From Triticum aestivum (lineage: Eukaryota > Streptophyta > Magnoliopsida > Poales > Poaceae): a stretch of DNA of 64,000 nt. The notes beneath the pieces are model-generated. The model searched no databases. It saw nothing but the letters and a program-made list of their open reading frames with translations, and was not told where the DNA came from. Shown here piece after piece: positions 1 through 11,000 of the stretch (position 1 is its first letter; each line of letters opens with the position of its first letter). Position numbers and translations under genes: made by a program. The stretch is from the NCBI RefSeq assembly GCF_018294505.1, contig NC_057797.1:127911116-127975115 (forward strand), written 5' to 3'.

Positions 1-6
1 GCAAAG

Positions 7-444
7 ATGCCAACCATGGAAGAGGCATCTCAGTATCTTCTGAAGAGCAAGCAAGATCAGCTCGGCTACTTGATTGCATCCACTCTAAGGATTGAGAAAG
101 GGCTGGCCACCCTAACTCAAAACCAGGAGAGCTTGGAGAGGATCGTGGAGCAGAAGTTCTATGACATGGATGTGAAGGTAACTGAGATCCAGTCTGTTGT
201 GGAGCAACTTCAGGATGATATGCAGGAGAGGAAGGGCAAGACAACCACTGATGCATTTGCCAGAGTGCCTAGAGCTCAGAGATCTGCTGCAGTGCCTGTT
301 CCAGACACCAGAGCAACTTCATCTGCACCAGCTATAGCTTCAGTGCCACCAGCTCCAGCACCTACTCCATCAGCTCCATCTACATCGACTGAAGCCTTCG
401 TTGTTGGAGTTATCTGGACACCACCACCTGAAGACCAAACCTGA
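7..444 (+). CDS. C-terminal part or whole of a Sirevirus extra ORF (env-like position)
   Basis: This 145-residue ORF starts at an ATG at position 7, but it may continue upstream outside the window, so the true start is unknown. Residues about 10-80 are rich in Q, E, K, I and V with heptad-like spacing, consistent with a coiled coil. Residues about 90-140 are a Pro/Ala/Ser/Thr-rich tail. Several Sireviruses, for example soybean SIRE1, encode a protein between pol and the 3' LTR that was called env-like and is often coiled-coil and proline-rich. The position, about 500 bp before the 3' LTR, fits. No transmembrane segment or signal peptide is visible, so an envelope role is not supported. It could also be the tail of a longer gag-like or accessory protein. 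Confidence 0.5.
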   Translation: MPTMEEASQYLLKSKQDQLGYLIASTLRIEKGLATLTQNQESLERIVEQKFYDMDVKVTEIQSVVEQLQDDMQERKGKTTTDAFARVPRAQRSAAVPVPDTRATSSAPAIASVPPAPAPTPSAPSTSTEAFVVGVIWTPPPEDQT

Positions 445-496
445 GAGACGATTTAGTGCTATGCATTTTCTATGAACTTTTTGGTAACTTGTTGCC

Positions 497-958
497 CAAG
501 GGGGAGAAAAATGTATAGATCATAGGCTTCGAGAGAGAGTGTTGCTTTTTTATTCTCTCTTGCTTTGGTGGTTGAACTTTATTTGCTTGTTTGAGATACT
601 TTCTGTCTGTGTGATACTTGGATGATCATGTGTGTTTGATCATATGCTGCATTAATGCTTGTTGGATGACATTATCATTTTATCCCTATATGATCATTCA
701 CTTTGCTTGGTGATGAGTGCATGTATTTAATTATTATCATTTTGAGCGCTCCACCAAGATGTATGTGACATGGAAGAGTAACCCATGAGCCTAACTCTCT
801 GTGCATTTGCAGTCCAAAGCAAATCATAAACTATGCACAAATTTAGGGGGAGCTCTTGCTTTTCACATACTTCTCAAAGCGACAATGTTTTTCACTCTTA
901 TTATCATTCGTCGAAGCTTTGATCTATATGTTGTCATCAATTACCAAAAAGGGGGAGA
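497..958 (+). promoter_or_regulatory. Multiple polypurine tracts before the Copia 3' LTR
   Basis: Purine motifs containing AGGGGGAG occur near 498, 845 and 949. The last directly abuts the LTR start at 960 and is the likely primer for plus-strand synthesis. The upstream two match the repeated-PPT arrangement described for Sireviruses. Confidence 0.65.
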
Positions 959-1318
959 TTGAAAGTGCAACTATCCCTAGGTGGTTTTGGTAATTCCTAA
1001 CAACATATAGCTCATTGAGCTAATGCTATTCCAAGATTAATATTTCAGGAAAAGCTCAATGAATGGCATGGCATGGATGAGGAAAGTGGACCCCTCAAAA
1101 TACTAAGGACAAAAAGATTGGCTCAAGCTCAAAGCTCAAGACTCTACATTTTATATTTTAGTGATCCAAGATCACATTGAGTCTATAGGAAAAGCCAATA
1201 CTATCAAGGAGGGATGAGGTGTTGCTTGATGAGGTTCTTGCTTCATAGTGCTTAGTGATATGCTCCAAAACCCTCAACTACCTTCCCACATCCACATATG
1301 ACCTAAACCAAAAGTCAA

Positions 1319-1790
1319 ACTCGGCCCCACCGATTCTTTCTATCCGGCGCCACCGAGTTCAGATGTCATAGCCACTGCCACAAACCCTAGGCAAATCGGT
1401 CTCACCGATAGGGATCTCGGTCACACCGAGATGGGGTTGTAATCTCTCTGTTTCCCTTCGTAACGTTTCGGTCCTACCGAGATGAGCAATCGGTCCCACC
1501 GAGATTGCAATGTAAACTCTCTATTTCCCTTTTGTAACATTTCGGTCCCACCGAAATGAGCAAATCGGTCCCACCGAGTTTACCTGACCAACTCTCTGGT
1601 TAGCTTATTACCAAAATCGGTCCCACCGAGTTTGTGTAATCGGTCACACAGAGATTACGTTATGCCCTAACCCTAACCATATGGATCCTACCGAGTTGCA
1701 TCTCAGTCCCACCGAAAATCCTAACGGTCACTAGGTTTGCTAAATCGGTCCGACCGAGTTTCTCAATTCGGTCTCACCGAGATTGGTAAA
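1319..1790 (+). repeat. Cluster of short CGGT...ACCG palindromes in the LTR U3 region
   Basis: More than a dozen copies of a motif close to TCGGTCCCACCGA, with CGGTCTCACCGAG and similar variants, are spaced roughly 15-45 bp apart. Each is a short inverted repeat (CGGT with ACCG), and neighbouring copies can also pair with one another. The cluster lies directly upstream of the TATA box. Maize Sireviruses are known to have a palindrome-rich cis-region in the same place. Confidence 0.7.
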
Positions 1791-1821
1791 TTGTGTGTAA
1801 CGGTTAGTTTTTGTGTGGAGG

Positions 1822-1830
1822 CTATATATA
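1822..1830 (+). promoter_or_regulatory. TATA box of the Copia LTR
   Basis: CTATATATA is followed by a C-rich stretch and lies just downstream of the palindrome cluster. Transcription would start about 30 bp downstream, placing the U3/R border near 1855. Confidence 0.55.
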
Positions 1831-2651
1831 CCCCTCCACCCACTCTTCATTCGTAGAGAGAGCCATTAGAACATACCTACACTTCCAATACACATTTTCT
1901 GAGAGAGAACCACCTACTCATGTGTTGAGGCCAAGATATTCCATTCTCACCATATGAATCTTGATCTCTAGCCTTCCCCAAGTTGCTTTCCACTCAAATC
2001 TTCTTTCCACCAAATCCATATCCTGTGAGAGAGAGTTGAGTGTTGGGGAGACTATCATTTGAAGCACAAGAGCAAGGAGTTCATCATCAACACACCATTT
2101 GTTACTTCTTGGAGAGTGGTGTCTCCTAGATTGGCTAGGTGTCACTTGGGAGCCTCCGACAATATTGTGGAGTTGAACCAAGGAGTTTGTAAGGGCAAGG
2201 AGATCGCCTACTTCGTGAAGATCTACCGCTAGTGAGGCAAGTCCTTCGTGGGCGATGTCCATGGTGGGATAGACAAGGTTGCCTCTTCGTGGACCCTTCG
2301 TGGGTGGAGCCCTCCGTGGACACGCACAACAGTTACCCTTCGTGGGTTGAAGTCTCCATCAATGTGGATGTACGATAGCACCACCTATCGGAACCACGAC
2401 AAAAACATCCGTGTCTCCAATTGCGTTTGAATTCTCCAAACCCTTCCCTTTACACTCTTGCAAGTTGCATGCTTTACTTTCCGCTGCTCATAGACTCTTT
2501 GCATGCTTGCTTGAATTGTGTTAAGATTACTTGACTTGTGCTAAGATAGCTAAAATCTGCCAAAGACTAAAATTGGGAAAATGATAGATTTTTAATTGGT
2601 CAAGTAGTCTAATCACCCCCCCTCTAGACATACTTTCGATCCTACACTGTG

Positions 2652-2848
2652 ACATCTCACCGGACCTCTAGTTGGGGTCAAACAAGAGAACTTTGATGTT
2701 TACTAGTTTATTGGTCCCCTTTGCATTTTGTGCCAAGTTTTGACCTTTGATTTAGCTAATAAAATGCTAATGCATGTAACCAAAAATGTTGTGTAAGTCA
2801 CCTTACGAAAACCAAATAATGCCAAAATACTTAGGCACAGTACATTAA
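2652..2848. other. Intergenic flank with a degraded Stowaway-like fragment
   Basis: Bases about 2715-2800 (GTGCCAAGTTTTGACCTTTG, then a run containing AATGCATGTAACCAAAAA) resemble the interior of the MITE at 37268-37480. No termini are preserved. Nothing else is recognised. Confidence 0.3.
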
Positions 2849-3470
2849 CTCCCTCCTCGTTTCTTATTTCGTGACATATCAACTAATGAGAGATGTGGGT
2901 CGTGCATGCTTTCCATGACTTGAGACTACCAAACATGACATGCAGTGGTTAGTTCATTGCATGTAATCCTATTAATTAGCAAAAAGACATTAAGTTCTCT
3001 CGATTTCCCCTTCGTCTTGGTCACGGTGCACAACCTAAGAGCATGGTTAATAGTATAGCCAGCTGCTGGCTATATGATATTGCCATGTCATATAGAGCCA
3101 TCACTTGTAGCCACTCATACAATAAGGTTAGCTATAAGGCTGGCTATAAGAGTACTACTTTTTCTCATCTTCTCTCTCTCTCTCTCTTTCTTCATATTTA
3201 TTGTATTGGCCTAGGAATCCGCATATAGCTAGGCTCTTGCATGAGAGGCCACTCCTTTTTTTCACTTGCTCTAAGATGACTTATACACCTAGACGGAGGT
3301 AGTAGTCTCAAGTCATTAGATGCATACACACCCCATGCCTCGTATTGGGTGATTTCTTTTTTTGTGGCAAAAAACAGGGAACGAGGTGGGTAGTTAATGC
3401 ACCGCGCGTAAAAGTTTTCGGATTACTATTTCATTTTCGTAACGTGACTAATGCACCAGTACGGAGGGAG
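2849..3470. mobile_element. Possible Stowaway-like element with a nested MITE
   Basis: It starts CTCCCTCC and ends GGAGGGAG, matching the Stowaway terminal consensus (CTCCCTCC). At about 620 bp it is long for a Stowaway MITE, partly because a 231-bp element is nested inside. The TA target duplication is not clean, since A precedes and TA follows. The two ends could belong to two separate MITE relics. Confidence 0.35.
3040..3270. mobile_element. Nested MITE with CTAAG direct repeats
   Basis: The element is flanked by CTAAG at 3035-3039 and 3271-3275. It starts AGCATGGTTAATAG and ends CACTTGCT, with short inverted AGCA/TGCT ends. The interior repeats the motif AGCCAGCTGCTGGCTATA and related copies, typical of a widespread grass MITE. 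The superfamily is not assigned. Confidence 0.5.
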
Positions 3471-3671
3471 TACAATAGTAGTCTTTGATTGCAATTTTTT
3501 GTTGGTAGCTTACAAAGCTGAGTGTTCGATGAGTACAATAGTAGTCTGATTGATGAGACTTTTGATTTGAGCCATCTACCGGAAGGAATAAAACAATACA
3601 CCATGTATTTATTTACAGAGGGAGTAGTACATTTTTTGTGACATGCATTACTAGATATTGCTAGTCAAATA

Positions 3672-4013
3672 CTAAATCCAGATGGTCGTGGTAGTACTAC
3701 TAAATCCAGACGATGGTGCTAGTACTACTAGTAGTACTGTACTACCCGTTGGTGAAATTATTACGTGTTGCTCCTCATAGTGAAGTGACAAGACCCTGCG
3801 CCGGAGATGACACCTGAGTATAGGCGCCGTGTTCGGCATACCATAGTCAGCCTCACCATCTGCAGTCACTATCATCATGGCTGTAGAGCTAGCCTGCTTA
3901 CAACTAGCCATGTTTGACATAATTTCCCGTGCGTAGAGGCCCATGCATTGCACAGAACACCAAGATTGGGGGTGGACGGCGCTGGCAGCGGCCATTGCGC
4001 CAGATTTTTCCAT
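3672..4013 (-). CDS. Candidate small gene of unknown function, 113 codons
   Basis: The ATG at 4013 lies in a good plant context (GGCCATGG). It is preceded on the minus strand by pyrimidine- and A-rich sequence resembling a plant 5' UTR. The translation has seven cysteines but no family I recognise, and there is no clear signal peptide or membrane span. The last 20 residues derive from a simple AGTAGTACTA-rich stretch, so the original stop may have been lost. The CACTA insertion begins about 200 bp upstream of this ATG, so any promoter has probably been displaced. It may be a chance ORF. Confidence 0.25.
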   Translation of the reverse strand: MEKSGAMAAASAVHPQSWCSVQCMGLYAREIMSNMASCKQASSTAMMIVTADGEADYGMPNTAPILRCHLRRRVLSLHYEEQHVIISPTGSTVLLVVLAPSSGFSSTTTTIWI

Positions 4014-4214
4014 GGCCTTCTAGATGTGATGGGGATGAGATAAGGCTGATTGTGAGAGACAAGGAGTTGTTTGTAAATAGGGAAAAAGTGCGGGCAACTT
4101 TTTGCTAAACTGGACAAGTTTGGTTTGTATGCGTAAGATCTAGATCCGATGGCTATTGGTGAAAGATGGCAGGCACAACATCATCACCAACTCAGGACCT
4201 CTTTGATTCGCAGG

Positions 4215-4243
4215 CACTACAAGAAATATGTCAACTTGTGACC
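4215..4243 (+). repeat. CACTA terminal inverted repeat, left
   Basis: Twenty-nine bases identical to the reverse complement of 36167-36195. Preceded by the target duplication AGG. Confidence 0.93.
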
Positions 4244-4436
4244 ACCACTATTGGTCGCTGAAAGGTCATAGTTTTTCATTGGTGACCTTTTTGTGACCAA
4301 AAACAAAAGATCAAAAGTTGGCGGTCATAAACTGAAATTAGTGACCTTCTTTGCAATATGTAAAAGGTCGTTGGTTCCATGACCAAATTTTTGGTCACTA
4401 GCAACCTCCCCAGACCACGTAGGCATCCAGCGTGGT
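4244..4436. repeat. CACTA left subterminal repeats
   Basis: GGTCA, GTGACC and TGACC motifs recur in both orientations about every 15-30 bp (for example TTGGTCGC, GGTGACC, TTGTGACC, GCGGTCAT, AGTGACC, ATGACC, TTGGTCAC). In CACTA elements such subterminal motifs are transposase binding sites. Confidence 0.7.
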
Positions 4437-5370
4437 TGTCGGCGTTCTGGGAACGGGGGTCCCCAGACTTGCCTTCCTGTGGCCCGTGGCGTGGCTCAAA
4501 AGGGGGCCCAGCACGGCCCATCTTCATCAACACAGACCCAAGACCCTCGTGAGGGGCCAAGCCTCGCGGGGCGGACGACACGGAGCTTCCTCAGGCATGG
4601 CCTCATCAGGCTGGCTCGCGAGGAGGCGGAGGGATCAAGGCGGGGTACCTCACGAGGTGCCCGTGACGCAAGCCATGACGACCAAAGGCGCCAGGCGGGC
4701 GCCAGCCGCGCAGTGTCCTCCTTTCCTCTTTGGTGCAAAGGGATCAAGCGCAGGCGAGAGCATCAAGCAAAGGCACCCGTTTCGGTGCAACGAGACCAAG
4801 ACCAGTCCAACGGCAGGGAGGAAGTCGTTGTGGAGCCCAAGCCAGCGTCACCACCAGAGCCTTTGGCAGGCGAGGACCAACTTTAGTCAGGATAAGTGTG
4901 CCAGAGTTCCCCTTCAAAATGGCCAATTGTTGGTGCCCTTCCCGCTCAATATTTGGGAAGAGGCCCAGGGCCTTTTCCTATAAATAGGACTAGCCACCCA
5001 CAAGGTAGAAGGGGGATGGGAGATCGGATCGGAATCAGAGAGAGAATCGAGGAGAGAGAGAGAGAGAAGGGTGACTGAACTCCTCCTAGCAGTTCATCCC
5101 CCCAGCCAAGAACAGACCCTCGTGAGGCTGTTCTTCCTTGTATTGCTCATCATCATCAGCCCAAGAGGCAATCCACCACACCACACACTGGAGTTGGGTA
5201 TTACACCACAACGGTGGCCCAAACCAGTATAAACCCTGTGTCTCTTGTGTTGTTCTTTCCATAGCTTAGATCTTAGCGAGGCGGAGGGGTGCAGGTAGGT
5301 AGAAGGCAAAATCTCCGAGCGCACCTCAGTGTTTGAACCTTAAGGGTCTGTCGGAACCCGAAATCCGACA
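4437..5370 (+). mobile_element. Solo LTR of the element-F Gypsy family
   Basis: This 934-bp sequence starts TGTCGGCGTTC and ends AATCCGACA, with short inverted ends TGTCGG/CCGACA. It is clearly homologous along its length to the two LTRs of element F (49369-50331 and 55948-56905). Target duplications are GTGGT (4432-4436) and GTGGC (5371-5375), with one mismatch. No internal sequence follows, so it is a solo LTR left by LTR-LTR recombination. A TATA box (CTATAAATAGG) lies near 4978-4988. It lacks the 23-bp repeats found in the LTRs of F, so it represents another subfamily. Confidence 0.9.
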
Positions 5371-5375
5371 GTGGC

Positions 5376-7568
5376 AAGCTGATGTGGCACAAGAATCAGC
5401 CCGGTCTGATTCGGTTTTCTACATGGGCCTAGCCCAACAATTCGGCCGTTTTAATATTTATTTTTCCTATTAATTTTTGCTAGCTACATGGGCCTGGCCC
5501 AACAATTTGGCCTTCTTATTTCATTCCATTTCGTAGTCCATTTCATTAAGCCTTTTTACAGGTTTTTCATAAATGCAGAATATTCCAGTCCACTATTGTT
5601 TGGGCGATAGCCTTTATAGAGCCCAAATACTATTCGATCCAGTAGAACATTCATCTTTGTCATTCACATATTTCATGTTACACATTTCAAATGCAAGCAA
5701 TCAATAATTATCTCAATTAAATGATCAAATCCACAAACTCACAACACACATACATGTCTGCACGATCCAACAACTGTACATATACAATAAAAAACAAATA
5801 CACGGGCACCATCAACTAAAACTATGGTGCACATATCCAGGCTTCTTCTGATCTTCTGTTATAGTAGTAGCAACCTCGACGACATTAGATCTTGATCTAC
5901 ATAAATTATTAGTGAGATACAGTGGAAGTTAAATCATTGCCAATAAAATATATCCATTCAAGAGAATAAAAATTATACATAAATGCCCAAATGCCTCACT
6001 TCAGTAAGCACTAAGAATGGCATAGCAAAACTTCCAAAACATGACTGCAACACGTTAACATATGAAGCATAATGATAAAACAGAACAATGGATTTACTGT
6101 GTCTATATTCTGGTGACCCTGTCATTTGTTACATGATACACTCATGTGTACATATTCTGATAACCATTACCATCTAGCCAAGAACAACATGGACATGATA
6201 CCAGATACCTACCAAGACATAGAAAGTCATTCACTATAAACAATAAACAGAAAATACAGCAGAGAGAGTGTCTCTCTCACCAGATGTGGTGGTCGCTACT
6301 GGAATTATAGAGTTCAATACAGACAAGGCAGCTTAATACAAGATAAGATAAAAAATAAGCCACATATTTTCTGCTAGCAAACAATAGGTTGAAACCATGT
6401 CATGGCTGCGAATACAGGAACTAAGTTATAATGACACTGGTCCCTTTAATGTTTTACTTTATCTGTCCATCAAGACTGGAAGTTCAAGAGAATTACTTGG
6501 ATGTTATAACAGTTTCAACGCGTTTAAATAACAGTGTGACAAAAGCCAGCCATGCCTCGACGATCGTGGTATCAAAGACCACGTAGGCAAGAAAGGGGAG
6601 GGACCAAAGAACTCACCTAAACCACTCATGCCGCATCCAGCACCGCTGGCACCACCTATTCCTGCTCAAATAGAGTAGAATGTCATGGGACAGTGACTTA
6701 TCAATAATAGCATTTCAGGAAAACAGGAGGTTTACATGATAGTATGTAATGGGACAGTGACCTATCAATCACATAACATAGTCCAACAGAAACATCTCTA
6801 TTTGCCCCTAAACTAAACCAAGATAGTATGTATTGCAGATAAAACCAACCTACAGCAGCCATGGTACTAAGAAGAGTAGTAGGTCAGCCTCCTATACACC
6901 CAATCTACAGCAGTTGCGGCTACACCCAAACTACATCAGTAGTTCTACCGGTAGCAACAGATCGAGTCAATTGTCTCCTACAGCAGCTTACCATGAGCGA
7001 AGTTGAGGAGGGCCGGGGCAGGAGTAGCTGGATGCAGGTCGCGGGCATGGTCGGGGAAGGACGCAGGTCGTCCGAGGATTCTGTCGACGCTGTCGCCGTC
7101 TTGGTTGCCGGAGAGCTGTGGTCGTGGCTGTGTCCACATGCCTGTATCCAGCCTGCAGCCATCATACATACATTCAGTTTATTCAGCATAATCCTACTAT
7201 CATTTCCAAGCGAACTAGCCAGAGTTCTGTAGTGTAAATATGTATCTGAAAATTGAATTATTTGTATCAAGGATAGTACTACGAAATAATTTCTCGCAAA
7301 CTGGTTCAGATTGCCTTCTAGCATCTTTACGGTAGGCATAATGAAAATACCAATTGTTTCCATTCAACTCCTTCTACTTCTGTATAATACTACAAGAGTC
7401 CAGACAGCTCCCAATTTCTAACTGAAGATTAGCAGCAGTTCAGTTTTAGTAAATTGTTCTTAAGACAGTTTCATTACACTGTCTTCCAGCACAAGCTGGT
7501 CATGTCAATGCAGCAAAGAGTATCGACCAGTAGGAACAAGGAATCTGGCAATGGCGCATCTCACTTGG
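5376..7568. other. CACTA interior, left segment, with minus-strand exon-like pieces
   Basis: No long ORF exists here. On the minus strand, 7152-6992 reads as an open exon-like piece with an acceptor-like GCTGCAG before it and a donor-like GTAAGC after it. A second small piece, 6655-6617, is bounded by AATAG and GTGAGTTC and is Gly/Ala-rich. About 5376-6560 is AT-rich, with a repeated motif near CATGGGCCTRGCCCAACAAT at 5424 and 5488. The pieces may be captured host-gene exons, but the source gene is not recognised. Confidence 0.35.
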
Positions 7569-8043
7569 TGAGGGAGTCCTGGATTAGGGGGTATCCGGAT
7601 AGCCGGATTATATCCTTTGGCCGGACTATTGGACTATGAAGATACAAGATTGAAGAATTTGTCCCGTGTCCGGATGGGACTCTCCTTGGCGTGGAAGGCA
7701 AGCTTGGCAATACGGATATGTAGATCTCCTTCCTTGTAACCGACTCTATGTAACCCTAGCCCCCTACGGTGTCTATATAAACTGAAGGGTTTAGTCCGTA
7801 GGACAAACAACATACAATCATACCATAGGCTAGCTTCTAGGGTTTAGCCTCTTCGATCTCGTGATAGATCAACTCTTGTAACACTCATATCATCAAGAAC
7901 AATCAAGCAGGACGTAGGGTTTTACCTCCATCAAGAGGGCCCGAACCTGGCTAAACATCGTGTCCCCTGCCTCTTGTTACCATCTGCCTTAGACGCACAG
8001 TTCGGGACCCCCTACCCGAGATCCGCCGGTTTTGACACCGACA
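7569..8043 (+). repeat. 5' LTR of element A
   Basis: It is 475 bp, starting TGAGGGAGTCCTGG and ending TTTTGACACCGACA. A TATA-like TCTATATAAACTG lies near 7771-7783, preceded by a CCCCCTACGGTG block. The sequence directly after the LTR, TTGGTGCTTTCATTGAG, is in the position of the primer-binding site, but I cannot assign its tRNA. Confidence 0.88.
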
Positions 8044-8090
8044 TTGGTGCTTTCATTGAGAGTTCCTCTGTGTCATCATCATTAGGCTTG

Positions 8091-11000
8091 ATGGCTCCTT
8101 CGATCATCAATAGCGATGCAGTCCAGGGTGAGACTTTTCTCCCCGGACAGATCTTTGTATTCGATGGCTTCGCACTATGGGCCAACTCGCTTGGCCATCT
8201 GGAGCAGATCAAGAGTTATGCCCCTGGCCACCAGGTCAGGTTTGCAAGCTTAAACTACACGGCCGATATCCGCGGAGACTTGATCTTCGACGGATTCGAG
8301 CCCCTACCGAGTGCGCCACACGGTCATGATGAGCATGATTTAGCTCTACATCAAACAGTGTTCAGGAGATCGCACTGGCAACCGCTCCGACCCTCAATTC
8401 GGAGCCAATCGCGCCATCCATGGACGGGTGGATAGACCCCGCAACGGAGGCTGCATCCTAAGCTGTGATCGAGCCGAGTATCGACCTTACCCTTCACGGG
8501 AGCCGTGATGCCGAACTACCGAATTCTTCCCCGGCCACGGACTCCGAACCGCCTGCGCCCGTGCCTATCGAATCCGACTGGGCGCCGATCATGGAGTTCA
8601 CCTCCGCGGATATCTTTCAGCACTCACCCTTTGGCGACATACTGAACTCATTAAGGTCTCTCTCCTTGTTAGGAGAGTCCTGGCCGAACTATGTCTGGCA
8701 GGATTGGGATGCGGATGACGAAGAAATTTGCCGCCCACCCACCACCCACTTAGTAGACACTGTCGACAATTTGACCGACATGCTCGACTTCGACTCCGAA
8801 GACATCGACGGTATGGATGAAGATGCAGGAGACGAACAAGAACCACTGCCCATAGGGCACTGGACAGCCACCTCATCATATGATATATATATATATATAT
8901 ATGGTGGACACACCCAAAGAAGGCAATGGTGACGGGACAGCGGAGGATGACCCCTCCAAGAAGCAACCCAAGCGCCGATGACAACGGCGCCGCTCTAAGT
9001 CTCGCCAAAGCAAAAGTGGTGATACCTGCACAGGAGATAATAGCACTCTGGACAGTGCCGAAGATAATGACAATCCCCTCCAGCAAGATTTAGAGCAGGA
9101 GGACGGAGAAGCCAGCCCTCCCGAGAGAGAGGCAAATGGAGAGGCGTAGGATGATAATTACATGCCTCCCTCCAAAGATGAGGCAAGCCTCGACGATGAC
9201 GAATTTGTCGTGCCTGAGGATCCCGTCGAGCAAGAGCGCTTCAAGCGTCGGCTTATAGCCATGGCAAATAGCCTTAAGAAAAAGCAACAGCAGCTTCAAG
9301 CTGATCAAGATTTGCTAGCTGACAGATGGACTGAAGTCCTTGCGGCAGAGGAATATGAACTCGAACGCCCCTCCAAGAGTTACCCAAAGTGCATGTTGCT
9401 ACCCAGACTCGAGGAGGAAGCATTAAATCCTACATCTCCAGCGTATGACGTGGCTGATCGGCCACCTCGTGGTCACGACAGAGAGGCATTTCAGCCAAAA
9501 GCTCAGCCCGCACCCCGATGCCACTCAAACAAAAATGTCAAGGCACGGGGAAACACGCTAGACCTGCGAGATGTATTGGAGGACAAAGCAAAAAATGCAA
9601 GATCGATCTACGGATCACGAGGGCGCGCCACTACGCGAGACGATAACTGTCACGCCGGATATAGTAAAAGTAAATCTGGCCGGGCCGAACACAGCGGACA
9701 AGACTCATTTGAGTTGCGTCGCGATATAGCCCAGTATAGAGGCGCCACACACCCCCTATGCTTCACAGATGAAGTAATGTATCACCAAATCCCAGAGGGT
9801 TTCAAACCCGTAAATATCGAATCATACGACGGCACAACAGATCCTGCGGTATGGATCGAGGACTTCCTCCTGCACATCCACATGGCCCGCGGTGACGATC
9901 TACACGCCATCAAATACCTCCCACTCAAACTCAAAGGACCAGCTCGGCATTGGCTCAACAGTTTGCCAGCAGAATCCATTAGCTATTGGGAGGATCTAGA
10001 AGCCGCATTCCTCGACAACTTCCAGGGCACTTATGTGCGACCACCAGATGCCGATGACTTGAGCCACATAATTCAGCAGCCAGAGGAATCGGCTAGGCAA
10101 TTCTGGACATGGTTCCTAACAAAGAAAAATCAAATCGTCGACTGTCCGAATGCAGAGGCCCTAGCAGCTTTTAAGCACAACATCCATGACGAGTGGCTTG
10201 CCCGGCACCTTGGCCGGGAAAAGCCGAAATCTATGGCAGCCCTCACGACACTCATGACCCGCTTTTGCGCAGGAGAGGACAGCTGGCTGGCTCGAAGCAA
10301 TAACATATCAAAGAACCATGGTACTTCGGATACCAAGGATAGCAATGGCAGGTCACGTCGCAACAAACACAAGCACCGCATCAATAATGACAATACCGAG
10401 GATACGACAGTCAATGCCGGATTCAGAGGCTCTAAACCCGGTCAGCGGAAAAAGCCATTCAAAAGAAGCACTCCGGGCCCGTCCAGTTTGGACCGTATAC
10501 TCGATCGCTCGTGCCAAATACACGGCACCCCCGACAAGCCAGCTAACCACACCAACAGGGAATGTTGGGTGTTCAAGCAGGCCGGCAAGTTAAATGCCGA
10601 AAACAAAGATAAGGGGCTACATAGCGATGACGAGGAGGAGCCCCGGCCGCCGAACACCGGACGACAGAAGAGGTTCCCCCCACAAGTGCGGACGGTGAAC
10701 ATGATATACGCAACCCACATCCCCAAGAGGGAGTTGAAGCGTACGCTAAGGGACGTATATGCGTTGGAGCCAGTCGCCCCAAAGTTCAACCCATGGTCCT
10801 CCTGTCCGATCACCTTCGATCATAGGGACCACCCCACTAGTATCTGCCATGGTGGATTCGCCGCACTGGTCCTATACCAAATCATCGACGGATTTCACCT
10901 CACTCGAGTCCTTATGGACGGCGGCAGCAGCCTGAACCTGCTTTATCAGGACACAGTGCGCAAAATGGGTATAGGCCCCTCAAGGATCAAACCCACAAAA

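Larger units (their letters stand above)
1..2646 (+). mobile_element. 3' end of a Sirevirus-like Ty1/Copia retrotransposon
   Basis: The internal region runs from the window start to 959 and the 3' LTR from 960 to 2646. Three polypurine motifs of the form AGGGGGAG lie near 498, 845 and 949. Repeated polypurine tracts before the 3' LTR are a known hallmark of the Sirevirus lineage. A coiled-coil ORF sits where Sireviruses carry an extra ORF after pol. Gag-pol lies outside the window. The five bases after the LTR are CTGTG, and the matching target-site copy would be off the left edge. The Sirevirus assignment is inferred from architecture, because no pol domain is visible. Confidence 0.75.
960..2646 (+). 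repeat. 3' LTR of the Sirevirus-like element
   Basis: The LTR begins TGAAAGTGCAACT directly after a polypurine tract and ends CGATCCTACA, giving TG...CA ends and 1,687 bp. A TATA box (CTATATATA) lies near 1822-1830. Upstream of it is a cluster of short palindromic motifs. The 5' LTR is not in the window, so age cannot be estimated. Confidence 0.75.

Noticed and set aside
1665..1678. CCCTAACCCTAACC, telomere-like
   Set aside because: Only two units inside a Copia LTR; chance, not an interstitial telomere.
4432..5000. ORFs on both strands in the solo LTR, and the matching ones at 49319-49845 and 55474-56425
   Set aside because: LTR sequence without protein features; frames differ between copies.
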